From positions 124,001 to 188,000 of the forward strand of contig NZ_CP151657.1 in the NCBI RefSeq assembly GCF_038405225.1: a DNA stretch of 64,000 bases, given 5' to 3'. The translations under genes and the position numbers were made by a program. The notes below the pieces were generated by a model, which searched no databases, was not told the DNA's origin, and worked only from the letters and a program-made list of their open reading frames with translations. The stretch comes from Arthrobacter citreus (GTDB lineage Bacteria > Actinomycetota > Actinomycetes > Actinomycetales > Micrococcaceae). This document shows, one piece after another, positions 51,283-59,776 of the stretch; position 1 is the first letter of the stretch, and every line of letters begins with the position of its first letter.

Positions 51283-52071
51283 TTATTCAGCAAAGTATTT
51301 GTTGTAGATTTCGTCGTACTTGCCGTTGTCCTGAAGTTCAGCCAGCTGCGTGTTGACCTCTTCGATCAGGGCAGTGTTTTCCTTCTTGGTGGCGAAGCCG
51401 TAGGACTCGTCGGTTTCATATTCCTCCACGATGTCGAAGTCGCCTTCCTTCGTGTGGGAGGTATTCACCGCGATGTCCTGCAGAATGGCGTCGATGCTGC
51501 CGCCCTGAATGGCCTGGAACAGTTCGCCGTCGCCGGGGTATTCCACGATTTCGGCGTCCTTGACGTTTTCCTGCGCATAGGCTGCGCCGGTGGTGGTCTG
51601 CTGCACGCCCACCCGCTTGCCGGCCAGGTCATCGATGCCGGAGATGTCGGATCCCTTGGGAACCATCAGGGTCTGCAGCGAGTCATAGTACGGCTCGCTG
51701 AACAGGAGCCGTTCGGCGCGTTCCGGGGTGATCGTGACGGCGCTGGCGCTGAGGTCGCACATGTTGGCGCTGACGGCTGTGCCGCCCTGAATGGCCTCAA
51801 AGCCCTGCTGCTGGATTTCTGTTTCCAGCCCCATGCCGGTGGCGATTTCAGTGATCAGGTCGATGTCGAAACCGGTGTATTCCCCGTCCTCGACGTATTC
51901 GAAGGGAACGTAAGGAATCTCGGAGCAAACCGTCAGGGTTCCTTCGTTGACCAAACCCAGGTCGGAACCGGCACCGGCGTCGGTGGAGGAATTGTCGCCG
52001 CCGCAGGCGGTCAGCGCCAAGGCACTCAGCGTCACTGCGGCCAGGGCGGTTTTACGTGCTTTTGTCAGCAT
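51283..52071 (-). CDS. Amino-acid-binding lipoprotein 1
   Basis: A 262-residue family 3 solute-binding protein with a lipobox ending LTAC (Cys23). The core shows GTLTVCSEIPYVPFEYVEDGEYTGFDIDLITEIATGMGL, CDLSASAVTITPERAERLLFSEPYYDSLQTLMVP and the C-terminal NTQLAELQDNGKYDEIYNKYF. It is a close paralog of the lipoprotein at 52215, and both should feed the single permease/ATPase pair. Two Cys in the core (VCSE, NMCD) could form a disulfide, as in basic amino-acid binders. Confidence 0.93.
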   Translation of the reverse strand: MLTKARKTALAAVTLSALALTACGGDNSSTDAGAGSDLGLVNEGTLTVCSEIPYVPFEYVEDGEYTGFDIDLITEIATGMGLETEIQQQGFEAIQGGTAVSANMCDLSASAVTITPERAERLLFSEPYYDSLQTLMVPKGSDISGIDDLAGKRVGVQQTTTGAAYAQENVKDAEIVEYPGDGELFQAIQGGSIDAILQDIAVNTSHTKEGDFDIVEEYETDESYGFATKKENTALIEEVNTQLAELQDNGKYDEIYNKYFAE

Positions 52072-52141
52072 GGATCTATAACCTTTTCGTGGACGGAGCC
52101 AGTGGCGATTGCCCCTTCGTAAACAGATGAAAGCAATCTAG

Positions 52142-52147
52142 ATTCTA
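52142..52147 (-). promoter_or_regulatory. Candidate -10 box for lipoprotein 1
   Basis: On the minus strand GTGCG-TAGAAT resembles GTGCG-TATAAT before the second lipoprotein gene. It lies about 70 bp upstream of the ATG at 52071. No clear -35 is seen. Confidence 0.4.
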
Positions 52148-52214
52148 CGCACGTCTGATTTCCGTGAGGTTTCGACGGCGGAGCGCCGCTGGGCAACCGG
52201 TCCGCGGGCGGGCC

Positions 52215-53003
52215 TTATTCCGTGAAGTACTTGTTGTAGAGCTCGGTGTACTTGCCATTCTCGCGCATGGCGGCGAGCTGGCTGTTGACCTCTTTAACCA
52301 GTTCTTCGCTCCCGTCCTTCTTCATGGCCAGTCCGTAGACTTCGCCGGTGGGGAAGGTGGCCGCGATGGTGAAGGCATCCCCGTCGGTGTGCCCGAGGTT
52401 CACGGGCAGGTCCTGCAGGACGGCGTCGATGTTGCCGGCCTGGAGCGCCTGGAAGAGTTCGGCGTCGGTCTGGTAGGCAATGACCTCGGTGTCCGAAGGT
52501 GCCTTGTCCCGGGCATAGGTTTCGCCCGTGGTGCCCTGCTGGATGCCGATCTTCTTGCCCGCCATGTCCTCCAGGGACTTGGCCTTTGATTCGGAGGAGA
52601 CCAGCAGCGACTGCAGGGAGTCGTAGTACGGATCGGAGAACGCCAGGTTCTTCTCGCGCTCCGGGGTGATGGTCACGGCGGCGGCAATCAGGTCGCACTG
52701 GTTGGCGGCCAGGACGGTGCCGCTCTGGAGTCCGTCGAAACTGGCATTCTGGACTTCCAGCTCCAGTCCCATCCCGGCGGCGATTTCACGGGTGAGATCC
52801 ATGTCGAAGCCCGTGTACTCGCCGTCGTCGCCCACGTATTCAAAGGGCTCAAACGGAACGTTGGAGCAGACGGTGAGCGCGCCCTCGTTGACCAGGGGAA
52901 TCCCGGACTCGGTTTCCGCCGTGCCGCCGCCGCTGCAGGCAGTTGCGGTCAGGGCGCCGACGGCCAGGACGGCTGCAAGGGCGGTGCGTGCTTTGTTCAG
53001 CAT
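52215..53003 (-). CDS. Amino-acid-binding lipoprotein 2
   Basis: A 262-residue paralog of the preceding lipoprotein, starting at the ATG complementary to 53001-53003, where the signal peptide MLNKARTALAAV begins; the frame further back covers the palindrome. The lipobox ends LTATAC (Cys23). ALTVCSNVPFEPFEYVGDDGEYTGFDMDLTREIAAGMGLELEV and CDLIAAAVTITPEREKNLAFSDPYYDSLQSLLV match family 3 binders of basic or polar amino acids. It has its own promoter. Confidence 0.93.
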   Translation of the reverse strand: MLNKARTALAAVLAVGALTATACSGGGTAETESGIPLVNEGALTVCSNVPFEPFEYVGDDGEYTGFDMDLTREIAAGMGLELEVQNASFDGLQSGTVLAANQCDLIAAAVTITPEREKNLAFSDPYYDSLQSLLVSSESKAKSLEDMAGKKIGIQQGTTGETYARDKAPSDTEVIAYQTDAELFQALQAGNIDAVLQDLPVNLGHTDGDAFTIAATFPTGEVYGLAMKKDGSEELVKEVNSQLAAMRENGKYTELYNKYFTE

Positions 53004-53062
53004 GGGAAAGAACCTCAGATCGGAAAAAGGGACCGGTTCCGGCGAGCCGGAGCGCATCAGAT

Positions 53063-53094
53063 GCTGCATAATTATGCAGCCTCACTCAATTATA
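53063..53094 (-). promoter_or_regulatory. Promoter -10 and palindromic operator of lipoprotein 2
   Basis: On the minus strand a perfect TATAAT (complement of 53089-53094) lies 8 bp before a perfect 18-bp palindrome, GCTGCATAATTATGCAGC (53063-53080). The palindrome would cover the transcription start. Its TGCAT-AATT-ATGCA core resembles actinobacterial ARG boxes, so ArgR is a candidate regulator. Confidence 0.65.
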
Positions 53095-53160
53095 CGCACT
53101 CTGCGGAGGTGCTTCTACACGTCTTGGGTCACACGGTCAAGGGTTGTCCAGAGGCGGGGT

Positions 53161-54480
53161 CTAGGAGCTTTGCACGGCTCCCACGGCACGGTCCAGATCC
53201 AGGGCTTCCAGCATGGGCCGGAACTTGCTCCAGGTCTCCGCCAGCTCGGCGGCGGGGTTGGAGCCGGCGACAATGCCGCAGCCGGCATACAGCCGGACCG
53301 TGTGCGGGTCCTCAATGACGGCGCCGCGCAGCGCGATGCCCCATTCACCGTTTCCGGCGGCATCCATCCAGCCCACCGGACCGGCATACGGGCCGCGGTC
53401 CATGTGCTCAAGTTCACTGATCAGCTCACCGGCGACGCTGGTGGGGAAGCCGCATACGGCAGCGGTGGGATGCAGCGCCTCCACCAGCGCCAGTGACGTG
53501 GGGATGCCGCCGTCGGCTCCCGGCGCCAGGTCCGCGGCAACGTCGGAGGCCAGGTGCCACACGTTGGGCAGTTCCAGCACAAACGGCTCGGTGTGGGAGG
53601 TCATCGAGGAGGTGAATGGTTCCAAGTGGCGGGTCAGGGAATCGATGGCGATCTGGTGCTCGTGCCGCTGTTTGTCGGAGCCGGCCAGCACGCGCTGCGG
53701 GTACTCCGGGTCATCCGCCGGAGCCGAGGCGCGGTCCAGCGTTCCGGCCAGGACCCGGGCCCGGGCTACGCCGTGCTCCACCTTGATCAGCATTTCCGGC
53801 GTGGAGCCGATTAGGCCGTCCACCGAGTAGGTCCAGCAGCTGCGGTAGCGCAGGGCCAGCTCGCGCAGCACCTGTGCCGCGGACACCGGCGATCCCAGCG
53901 ATGCCACAATGTCGCGGGCCAGGACAATCTTGCTCAGGTCTCCGGCGTTGATGTGGGCCACCGAGCGGGCAACGGCGTTCTTCCACTCTGCCTCGCTGAG
54001 GATGCCCGGCAGGATGCGGTCTTCGGGGTCCGGCTCCCGGGCCACAGGAACCTCGTCCAGATAATGTGCCAGGGCCGTCTGCGCGGCGGCCAGGCTCAGC
54101 TCGGCGTCGGGGTCCGCGGTTGTCTGCGTCAGCCAGGTGACGCCGTCGCGGCAGCCAACCACGATTTCCGGAACAATCAGGCGGGATTCGAAGGGTGAGC
54201 GCTTGGAGAAGCCGAAGGAGCCAAAGGCGGCCAGGCCGCTGCCCGGAACGGTCAGCTCATTCTCGATCTCGGCGCCGGCAGCCAGCTTCAGCCACCACTG
54301 CTGCGCATCGGCGAACCGCTCCGGTCCGCTGGCGGTGAACCGCGCGGTTTCTCCGAAGCCCACCAGCCCCTCACCGCTGCGGATCCAGGCCAGCTGGTCA
54401 TTGAGGACCAGATACTCCAGGAGCCCGATTGTGGCGGACAGCTCACCAATGGGCACGGTCAGGGAACGCAGGGTGGTCAT
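53161..54480 (-). CDS. menF: MenF, isochorismate synthase
   Basis: A 439-residue chorismate-utilising enzyme that makes isochorismate for menaquinone. The C-terminal catalytic half has LRELALRYRSCWTYSVDGLIGSTPEMLIKVEHGVARARVLAGT, the helix SDKQRHEHQIAIDSLTRHLEP, LHPTAAVCGFPTSVA and HMDRGPYAGPVGWMDAAGNGEWGIALRGAVI with metal-binding acids near VRLYAGCGIVAGSNPAAELAETWSKFRPM. The TGGAG upstream supports the ATG. It is divergent from menG. Confidence 0.93.
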   Translation of the reverse strand: MTTLRSLTVPIGELSATIGLLEYLVLNDQLAWIRSGEGLVGFGETARFTASGPERFADAQQWWLKLAAGAEIENELTVPGSGLAAFGSFGFSKRSPFESRLIVPEIVVGCRDGVTWLTQTTADPDAELSLAAAQTALAHYLDEVPVAREPDPEDRILPGILSEAEWKNAVARSVAHINAGDLSKIVLARDIVASLGSPVSAAQVLRELALRYRSCWTYSVDGLIGSTPEMLIKVEHGVARARVLAGTLDRASAPADDPEYPQRVLAGSDKQRHEHQIAIDSLTRHLEPFTSSMTSHTEPFVLELPNVWHLASDVAADLAPGADGGIPTSLALVEALHPTAAVCGFPTSVAGELISELEHMDRGPYAGPVGWMDAAGNGEWGIALRGAVIEDPHTVRLYAGCGIVAGSNPAAELAETWSKFRPMLEALDLDRAVGAVQSS

Positions 54481-54633
54481 AATGACTCCAGACTACTCCC
54501 CGTGCAGAGGTGCATCGGGTTACCGGTCCCGCACCTGCCCCGTACCTGCTGCCCGGCGCGGCCCGGCACGTGAGCGACCAGACACAGCCGCCGCGGGTTC
54601 GGTCCCCTGCGCAATCTTTGAGACAATGATCGA

Positions 54634-55341
54634 GTGAATCGCGCATCGTTGGATAAACGCCCGGATGAAGTCGCCGCCATGTTTGACGACGTGGCACCGA
54701 AATACGACGTCGTTAACGACGTGCTGTCCCTGGGGCAGACACGCCGCTGGCGCCGCATCGTGGTGGACGCCGTGGGCGCCGTCCCCGGACAGCGGGTCCT
54801 GGACCTGGCCGCCGGCACCGGAACGTCCAGCGAGCCCTATGCCGACGCCGGCATCAACGTTGTGGCCTGCGACTTCTCCCTGGGCATGCTCAAAGTGGGC
54901 AAACGGCGCCGCCCGGACATCGACTTCGTGGCCGGTGACGCCACCAATCTGCCGTTCGATGACAACTCCTTTGACGCGTCCACCATTTCCTTTGGCCTGC
55001 GCAACGTGAATGAGCCGAAGAAGGCCCTTGCCGAAATGCTCCGGGTCACTAAGCCCGGCGGCCGCCTGGTCATCGCCGAGTTCTCCGCCCCCACCGTTCC
55101 GGTGTGGCGCACCATGTACACCGAATACCTGATGCGCGCCCTTCCGCCGATTGCCCGCAAGGTCGCGTCCAATCCCGACGCCTACGTTTACCTGGCCGAG
55201 TCCATCCGCGCCTGGCCCAACCAGGACGAGCTGGCAGCCTGGGTCGCGGAGTCCGGATGGGACAACGTGGCCTACCGCAACCTGACCGGCGGCATCGTGG
55301 CTATCCACCGCGCTGTAAAGCCGGGGAGGACAGCCATCTAA
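54634..55341 (+). CDS. menG: MenG/UbiE, demethylmenaquinone methyltransferase
   Basis: A 235-residue SAM methyltransferase performing the last ring methylation of menaquinone. It has [31 protein letters not shown] (UbiE signature 1), motif [34 protein letters not shown], and the second signature [39 protein letters not shown]. It starts at GTG. The menJ-like gene begins directly after its stop, so the two form an operon. Confidence 0.95.
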   Translation: MNRASLDKRPDEVAAMFDDVAPKYDVVNDVLSLGQTRRWRRIVVDAVGAVPGQRVLDLAAGTGTSSEPYADAGINVVACDFSLGMLKVGKRRRPDIDFVAGDATNLPFDDNSFDASTISFGLRNVNEPKKALAEMLRVTKPGGRLVIAEFSAPTVPVWRTMYTEYLMRALPPIARKVASNPDAYVYLAESIRAWPNQDELAAWVAESGWDNVAYRNLTGGIVAIHRAVKPGRTAI

Positions 55342-56688
55342 GTGAGCGTCCTCATTGTCGGGGCCGGCCCCGCTGGTTCCACCGCGGCCTACCACCTTGC
55401 CCGGGCCGGAGTGGAAGTCACCGTCCTGGAAAAAACATCCTTCCCCCGGGAGAAGGTCTGCGGCGACGGCCTGACTCCGCGTGCCGTCCGTGAAGTCCAG
55501 CTCATGGACCTGCCCCATGAGGAAGCCGGGGGATGGCGACGGAACAAGGGCCTGCGCCTCATTGCCGCGGGCCGCACGGTCGAGCTGCCCTGGCCTGTGC
55601 TCTCGGATTTCCCGGATTACGGACTGATCCGCACCCGGCTGGGCTTTGACGAGGCCCTCGCCCGCCATGCCGAGGCAGCCGGTGCCACCGTCCTCGAACG
55701 CCACTCGGTCACGTCAGCACTGCGCAACGACGCCGGCCGCGTCACCGGTGTGGTGGCGAACGTGCTCGACGACGCCGGCCGCCGGACCGGGGAAACCCGG
55801 GAGTTCTCCGCCGACGTCGTGCTGGCGGCTGACGGCAACTCCAGCCGCACCGCACTGAGCCTTGGCATCGAAAAGCGGGACGACCGGCCGCTGGGCGTGG
55901 CCGTGCGCACCTACTTCCAGAGTCCGCGCACCAATGACGACTGGATGGAAGGCTGGCTGGAACTCCCCGACGCCGCCGGCAATCCGCTGCCCGGCTACGG
56001 CTGGGTCTTCGGCGTCGGTGACGGCACCTCCAATGTGGGCCTGGGCATCCTGAACTCGTCCAAGGAGTTCGGCAAGCTCGACTACCGCAAGGTCCTGCGG
56101 GACTGGACCGCCGGCATGCCGGCGGAATGGGGCTTCACCCCGGAAAACCAGGTGGGGGAAATCCGCGGCGCAGCGCTGCCGATGGGTTTCAACCGGACGC
56201 CGCACTACTCGCCCGGGATGCTCCTGCTGGGAGACGCCGGCGGCATGGTGTCCCCGTTCAACGGCGAGGGCATCTCCTATGCGATGGAGTCCGCCCGGTA
56301 CGCCGCCGATTTCATCGTGGCCGCCCAGAGCGAAGCCCGCACGCCCGGACTGCTGTCCGCAGCGGCCGCGTTTGACCACCGTCTCTCCGGCTATTCCGAC
56401 CATATTCGCAACGAATGGGGCAGCCACTTCACCCTGGGCAAGATCTTCGCCGGGCTGATCGGCAAACCCGCCATCATGAAACTTGCCCTGCGCACGGGAA
56501 TGCCGATTCCCGTGCTGATGCGCTTTGTCGTGCGGATGCTGGCCAACCTCACCGACCACAGCAGCAAGGGTTTCGAGGATAGAGTTATCGCCGTGCTGGA
56601 AGCCCTGGTTCCGGCAGCCTCAAACCAAGACGCAGGACCCAGCCAGCCGTCCAACCCGCTCCGACGAAAAGTTAGTCTAAAACCGTGA
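55342..56688 (+). CDS. menJ: Geranylgeranyl reductase-family protein, probable MenJ
   Basis: A 448-residue FAD enzyme starting at GTG 55342 right after the menG stop. VLIVGAGPAGSTAAYHLARAGVEVTVLEK (3-31) is the dinucleotide fold, then FPREKVCGDGLTPRAV, the geranylgeranyl reductase signature, and LLLGDAGGMVSPFNGEGISYAMESARYAADF. In mycobacteria a reductase in this position, next to menG and a polyprenyl synthase, saturates one isoprene unit of the menaquinone tail. The same role is likely here. It overlaps the next gene by 4 bp. Confidence 0.9.
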   Translation: MSVLIVGAGPAGSTAAYHLARAGVEVTVLEKTSFPREKVCGDGLTPRAVREVQLMDLPHEEAGGWRRNKGLRLIAAGRTVELPWPVLSDFPDYGLIRTRLGFDEALARHAEAAGATVLERHSVTSALRNDAGRVTGVVANVLDDAGRRTGETREFSADVVLAADGNSSRTALSLGIEKRDDRPLGVAVRTYFQSPRTNDDWMEGWLELPDAAGNPLPGYGWVFGVGDGTSNVGLGILNSSKEFGKLDYRKVLRDWTAGMPAEWGFTPENQVGEIRGAALPMGFNRTPHYSPGMLLLGDAGGMVSPFNGEGISYAMESARYAADFIVAAQSEARTPGLLSAAAAFDHRLSGYSDHIRNEWGSHFTLGKIFAGLIGKPAIMKLALRTGMPIPVLMRFVVRMLANLTDHSSKGFEDRVIAVLEALVPAASNQDAGPSQPSNPLRRKVSLKP

Positions 56689-57746
56689 CTGAATCCTCGA
56701 ACACCAGCCCGGACATTGCCGCTGGCAATGCCGCACCTGTGCTGCCGGCCGGATTCGCACTGATCGCCGAAGACCCGCAGCTGGGTCCGTCGATCGCTGC
56801 GTCCCTGGAAATGGTCGAAGCCGAACTCCTGGACGCCATTTCCAACTCCGATCCCTTTGCCAACGCCACCTCCCGGCATCTGGCCGAAGCCGGCGGCAAA
56901 CGGATCCGTCCGCTGCTGGCACTGCTCGCGTCCCACCTGGGCCCGGAGCCGACCAATGCCAAGGTGATCCAGTCCGCCGTCGTCGTCGAACTGACGCACT
57001 TGGCCACTCTGTACCACGACGACGTGATGGACTCCGCGCCGCTGCGCCGCGGCGCCCCCACCGCCCACGAGGTCTGGGGAAACTCGGTGGCGGTGCTGAC
57101 CGGTGACCTGATTTTCGCCCGCGCATCATCGCTGGTGTCCGAACTCGGCGGCGAAGCCCTGGGCATCCAGGCACGCACCTTTGAACGCCTGTGCCTGGGC
57201 CAGCTGCATGAAACCGTGGGTCCGAATGAGGGCCAGGATCCGCTGGAACATTACCTCTCGGTCATCTCCGGCAAAACCGCATCGCTGATCGCAGCTTCGG
57301 GGCAGCTCGGCGCGCTGTTCTCCGGCGCCACCCGGCAGGCGATCGACATCATGGTGGAGTACGGCGAGAAGGTGGGAACCGCCTTCCAGCTGGCCGACGA
57401 CGTCATTGACGTGACCGGCCTCGAAGCCAAATCCGGCAAGACGCCCGGCACCGACCTGCGCGAAGGTGTTCCCACCCTGCCGGTGCTGCTGCTGCGCCGC
57501 AACGCCGCCGCCGGTGACGCGGATGCCGCCGCCGTGCTGGAACTGGTGGACGGGGATCTGACCTCCGACGCGGCATTGGCCGCCGCCGTCTCGGCCCTGC
57601 GGGAAAACCCGGCGACAGCCGAAGCATGGGCCGTGGCGCGGCAGTGGTCCGACGACGCCGTCGCCGTCCTGGAGCCGCTGCCGGACTCGGTGGTCAAGCG
57701 GGCGCTGGCCAGCTTCGCCGAAGCCGTGGTGGACCGGGACGTCTAA
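56685..57746 (+). CDS. Long-chain polyprenyl diphosphate synthase
   Basis: A 353-residue trans-prenyltransferase. GGKRIRPLLAL (70-80) binds the substrate diphosphate. The first Asp-rich motif is DDVMD (112-116) and the second is DDVID (238-242), with GKTASLIAASGQLGALFSG between. The small residues before the first motif suit a long product, so it should build the menaquinone side chain. It overlaps the menJ-like gene by 4 bp (GTGA). Confidence 0.93.
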   Translation: MTESSNTSPDIAAGNAAPVLPAGFALIAEDPQLGPSIAASLEMVEAELLDAISNSDPFANATSRHLAEAGGKRIRPLLALLASHLGPEPTNAKVIQSAVVVELTHLATLYHDDVMDSAPLRRGAPTAHEVWGNSVAVLTGDLIFARASSLVSELGGEALGIQARTFERLCLGQLHETVGPNEGQDPLEHYLSVISGKTASLIAASGQLGALFSGATRQAIDIMVEYGEKVGTAFQLADDVIDVTGLEAKSGKTPGTDLREGVPTLPVLLLRRNAAAGDADAAAVLELVDGDLTSDAALAAAVSALRENPATAEAWAVARQWSDDAVAVLEPLPDSVVKRALASFAEAVVDRDV

Positions 57747-57758
57747 ACTGCCGGAGCC

Positions 57759-58286
57759 TTACAGCCCGAAGTCGGAGACGGTGAGGACGGCCTTGAGCTC
57801 CCGGGCCTTAAGGGCCCGGACGGCCGGATCCACAATCGGGCGCTTGGGCGTGAAATAGAGCCCGTCATTGTCCCAGCGCGGCAGCACATGCTGGTGGTAG
57901 TGCCAGACGTGCTGGCTTCCCGCCGGCTCGTTGTGCTGGCGGGTGGTGACTCCGTCGGGCCGCCAGGCCTTCTTGATGGCCACCGCAATGTCGCGGGTGA
58001 CAATCATCAGGCGGGCGGCGACGTCGTCGGGCAATTCATACAGCAGTTCAAAATGCTCCCGCGGAGTCACCAGGACGTGTCCGGGCTCCGGATCGAACCC
58101 GTGCGATGCAATGAACGCCAGCACCAGGTCATCGGAGTACACCAGGTCCCCGGGTTCGCACAGATTGCCCGGGGCCTTGAACTCCCCGGAGGCCATGTCG
58201 CAGAACGGGCACTGGTAATTCTCCGGCGCATGGCTGGGCCAGGCGGAGTTTCGCGGCGCACCGTCAACGGTGCCGGGCTGCTGCAT
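57759..58286 (-). CDS. HIT-family protein
   Basis: A 175-residue HIT-superfamily protein. An N-terminal YQCPFCDMASGE zinc-type pair precedes GHVLVTPREHFELLYELPDDV, and the histidine triad is HVWHYHQHVLPRW (HxHxH). Such enzymes hydrolyse or transfer nucleotidyl groups. AAGGAG before the ATG is embedded in the end of the SUKH-like gene, so the two are probably one operon. It converges on the polyprenyl synthase gene. Confidence 0.9.
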   Translation of the reverse strand: MQQPGTVDGAPRNSAWPSHAPENYQCPFCDMASGEFKAPGNLCEPGDLVYSDDLVLAFIASHGFDPEPGHVLVTPREHFELLYELPDDVAARLMIVTRDIAVAIKKAWRPDGVTTRQHNEPAGSQHVWHYHQHVLPRWDNDGLYFTPKRPIVDPAVRALKARELKAVLTVSDFGL

Positions 58287-58296
58287 TCAGGGCTCC

Positions 58297-58713
58297 TTAG
58301 TTCGGATCTTCCTCAAAGACCCACTCGAACATGTCAAAAACGTACTCGCTGAAGGTTCCTTCTTCGCTCTGCCAGTCGCCGCGGGCATTGTTGCGCCGCC
58401 AGACAATGGGGTCGGGAACGTCGAGCTGGTCCACCCGGAACCCCCAGGCAAACTTCTCGTCCTCGTCCTCGAGGAAGAGCAGGTAGCCGTCTTCGATTTC
58501 CAGCTCGTCGGGGTCCCAGAAGAAGTGGAAGGCCTCCATGAGGTCCTCGTTGTTGCCGAGGGCAAGGTAGAACTCCCGCAGCACCAGGGGAATGGCGAAG
58601 TCGTGGGCGTCCAGCATTTCATTCAGGACGTCTGCGGGGATGCCGTCTTCTTCTTCGCGCCAGTCATCCTCAAGATACTTGGGGACCAGGGCTTTGAATT
58701 TGTCCAGGAACAT
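58297..58713 (-). CDS. SMI1/KNR4 (SUKH)-like acidic protein
   Basis: A 138-residue, strongly acidic protein. LNEMLDAHDFAIPLVLREFYLALGNNEDLMEAFHFFWDPDELEIEDGYLLFLEDEDEKFAWGFRVDQLDVPDPIVW follows the order of conserved blocks in the SUKH superfamily. ATG 58713 is used, but TTG 58722 has better spacing to GGAG. SUKH proteins often act as toxin immunity factors. No toxin gene is near, so the role is unknown. Confidence 0.72.
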   Translation of the reverse strand: MFLDKFKALVPKYLEDDWREEEDGIPADVLNEMLDAHDFAIPLVLREFYLALGNNEDLMEAFHFFWDPDELEIEDGYLLFLEDEDEKFAWGFRVDQLDVPDPIVWRRNNARGDWQSEEGTFSEYVFDMFEWVFEEDPN

Positions 58714-58779
58714 TTGACTCAATGGGGTCTCCAAAATTGCGGGTGGTGTACTTCAATCCTAGCTGGGTGCGGGCCGCGG

Positions 58780-59412
58780 TCAGCGCACGCGCACAGCCAG
58801 GCGGGGATAGTTGAGCACGGCGCCGTCGGCATCCACGGTCAGCTCCGCAGTGAAGTCGCGGGTGGCCGAGCTGTAGAGCACCACACCGTACCCGCGGTCC
58901 GCGTCGTAGGCCGAAACCTGCGAATAGACCTGGTTGCTGGGCAGCACCCGCAGGCTGGGCATCTCCACCCAGGCCATGGTGAGAGGGGTGTCATCATCGG
59001 GCGCGGCGGCGTTCAGCAGGTCCAGCCGGAGGATCGGCATGGTGTTGGTCAGCGGGCACAGCGCCAGATCCACATCCTGGGCGTTGTCCAGGGCCCGGGG
59101 ATCCGAGATGCCCGGTGCGGGGAGCGCGGCGTCGCCGGAGACCTGCGTTTCAGCGCTCCACTTGCCGTCCAGGGACCGGGTGAGTTCGAGGGACCGCGAC
59201 CAGTCAGCTCCCTCCACCTGGATGCTGAACCTGCGGGTGACCCAGGCCGTTGAGGTGGAAAGCGTCCAGGTGGCGGTGTAGTCCTCGGTCACCGAGGTTC
59301 CTCCGGCGGCGAGTTCCCGTTCGCGGAAGGACACAGCTGCGGTGTCCCGGCGTGCTGCGTTGTCCACGCCCTGCCAGCGGAGAATTCGGGCGGGCTGCAC
59401 GCTGTTATCCAT
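58780..59412 (-). CDS. Putative glycolipid-binding (DUF1089-type) protein
   Basis: A 210-residue all-beta protein without signal peptide. ILRWQGVDNAARRDTAAVSF at the start, TSTAWVTRRFSIQVEG, LTRSLDGKWSAETQVSG, DVDLALCPLTNTMPILRLDL and YDADRGYGVVLYSSATRDFTAELTVDADGAVLNYPRLAVRV match the family annotated as putative glycolipid-binding. No reaction is known for it. It is separately transcribed and ends 66 bp from the SUKH-like start. Confidence 0.85.
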   Translation of the reverse strand: MDNSVQPARILRWQGVDNAARRDTAAVSFRERELAAGGTSVTEDYTATWTLSTSTAWVTRRFSIQVEGADWSRSLELTRSLDGKWSAETQVSGDAALPAPGISDPRALDNAQDVDLALCPLTNTMPILRLDLLNAAAPDDDTPLTMAWVEMPSLRVLPSNQVYSQVSAYDADRGYGVVLYSSATRDFTAELTVDADGAVLNYPRLAVRVR

Positions 59413-59522
59413 CCCTACACCCTATGGTTCACGCGCTGCGGGCGGCAACGACGGGTTCGGGGAGGCCTTTCGGGGCCGGTTCCGGGGTGAGGCTGGTCCA
59501 AGGTGGGCCGTTCGGACATCTT

Positions 59523-59720
59523 TCGTGCAGATCAGGGGCTTTGCCGGAATCCTTCGTGCAGATCAAGGGCATTCCCGGATTCCTTAGTGCAGATCAGGGG
59601 CCCAAAAGGCCTCAAAAGTAGGTTTTGGGCCCGTTATCTGCACTATGGATGAGTTGAAGCCCCGTTATCTGCACTATGGATGAGTTGAAGCCCCGTTGTC
59701 TGCACTATGGACGGGCTGAG
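59523..59720. repeat. Intergenic repeat block built on GTGCAGAT/ATCTGCAC
   Basis: Three direct copies of a 17-bp unit (T-C/A-GTGCAGATCAGGGGC) at 59523, 59554 and 59585 are followed by three copies, in the opposite sense, of a 31-bp unit beginning GCCCCGTTATCTGCACTATGG at 59629, 59659 and 59690. GTGCAGATCAGGGGCCCAAA (59587-59606) can pair with its near complement ending at 59643, making a long hairpin. The remaining gap 59413-59776 shows no gene. Confidence 0.88.
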
Positions 59721-59776
59721 ACGATGGACGGGCTAAGACCATGATGGTTGAGTCCGTAAAGGGCTGATAGCCCGGA

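Noticed and set aside
59523-59720. CRISPR-like array
   Set aside because: Units are unequal, partly inverted and not separated by unique spacers of constant length, and no cas gene is near.
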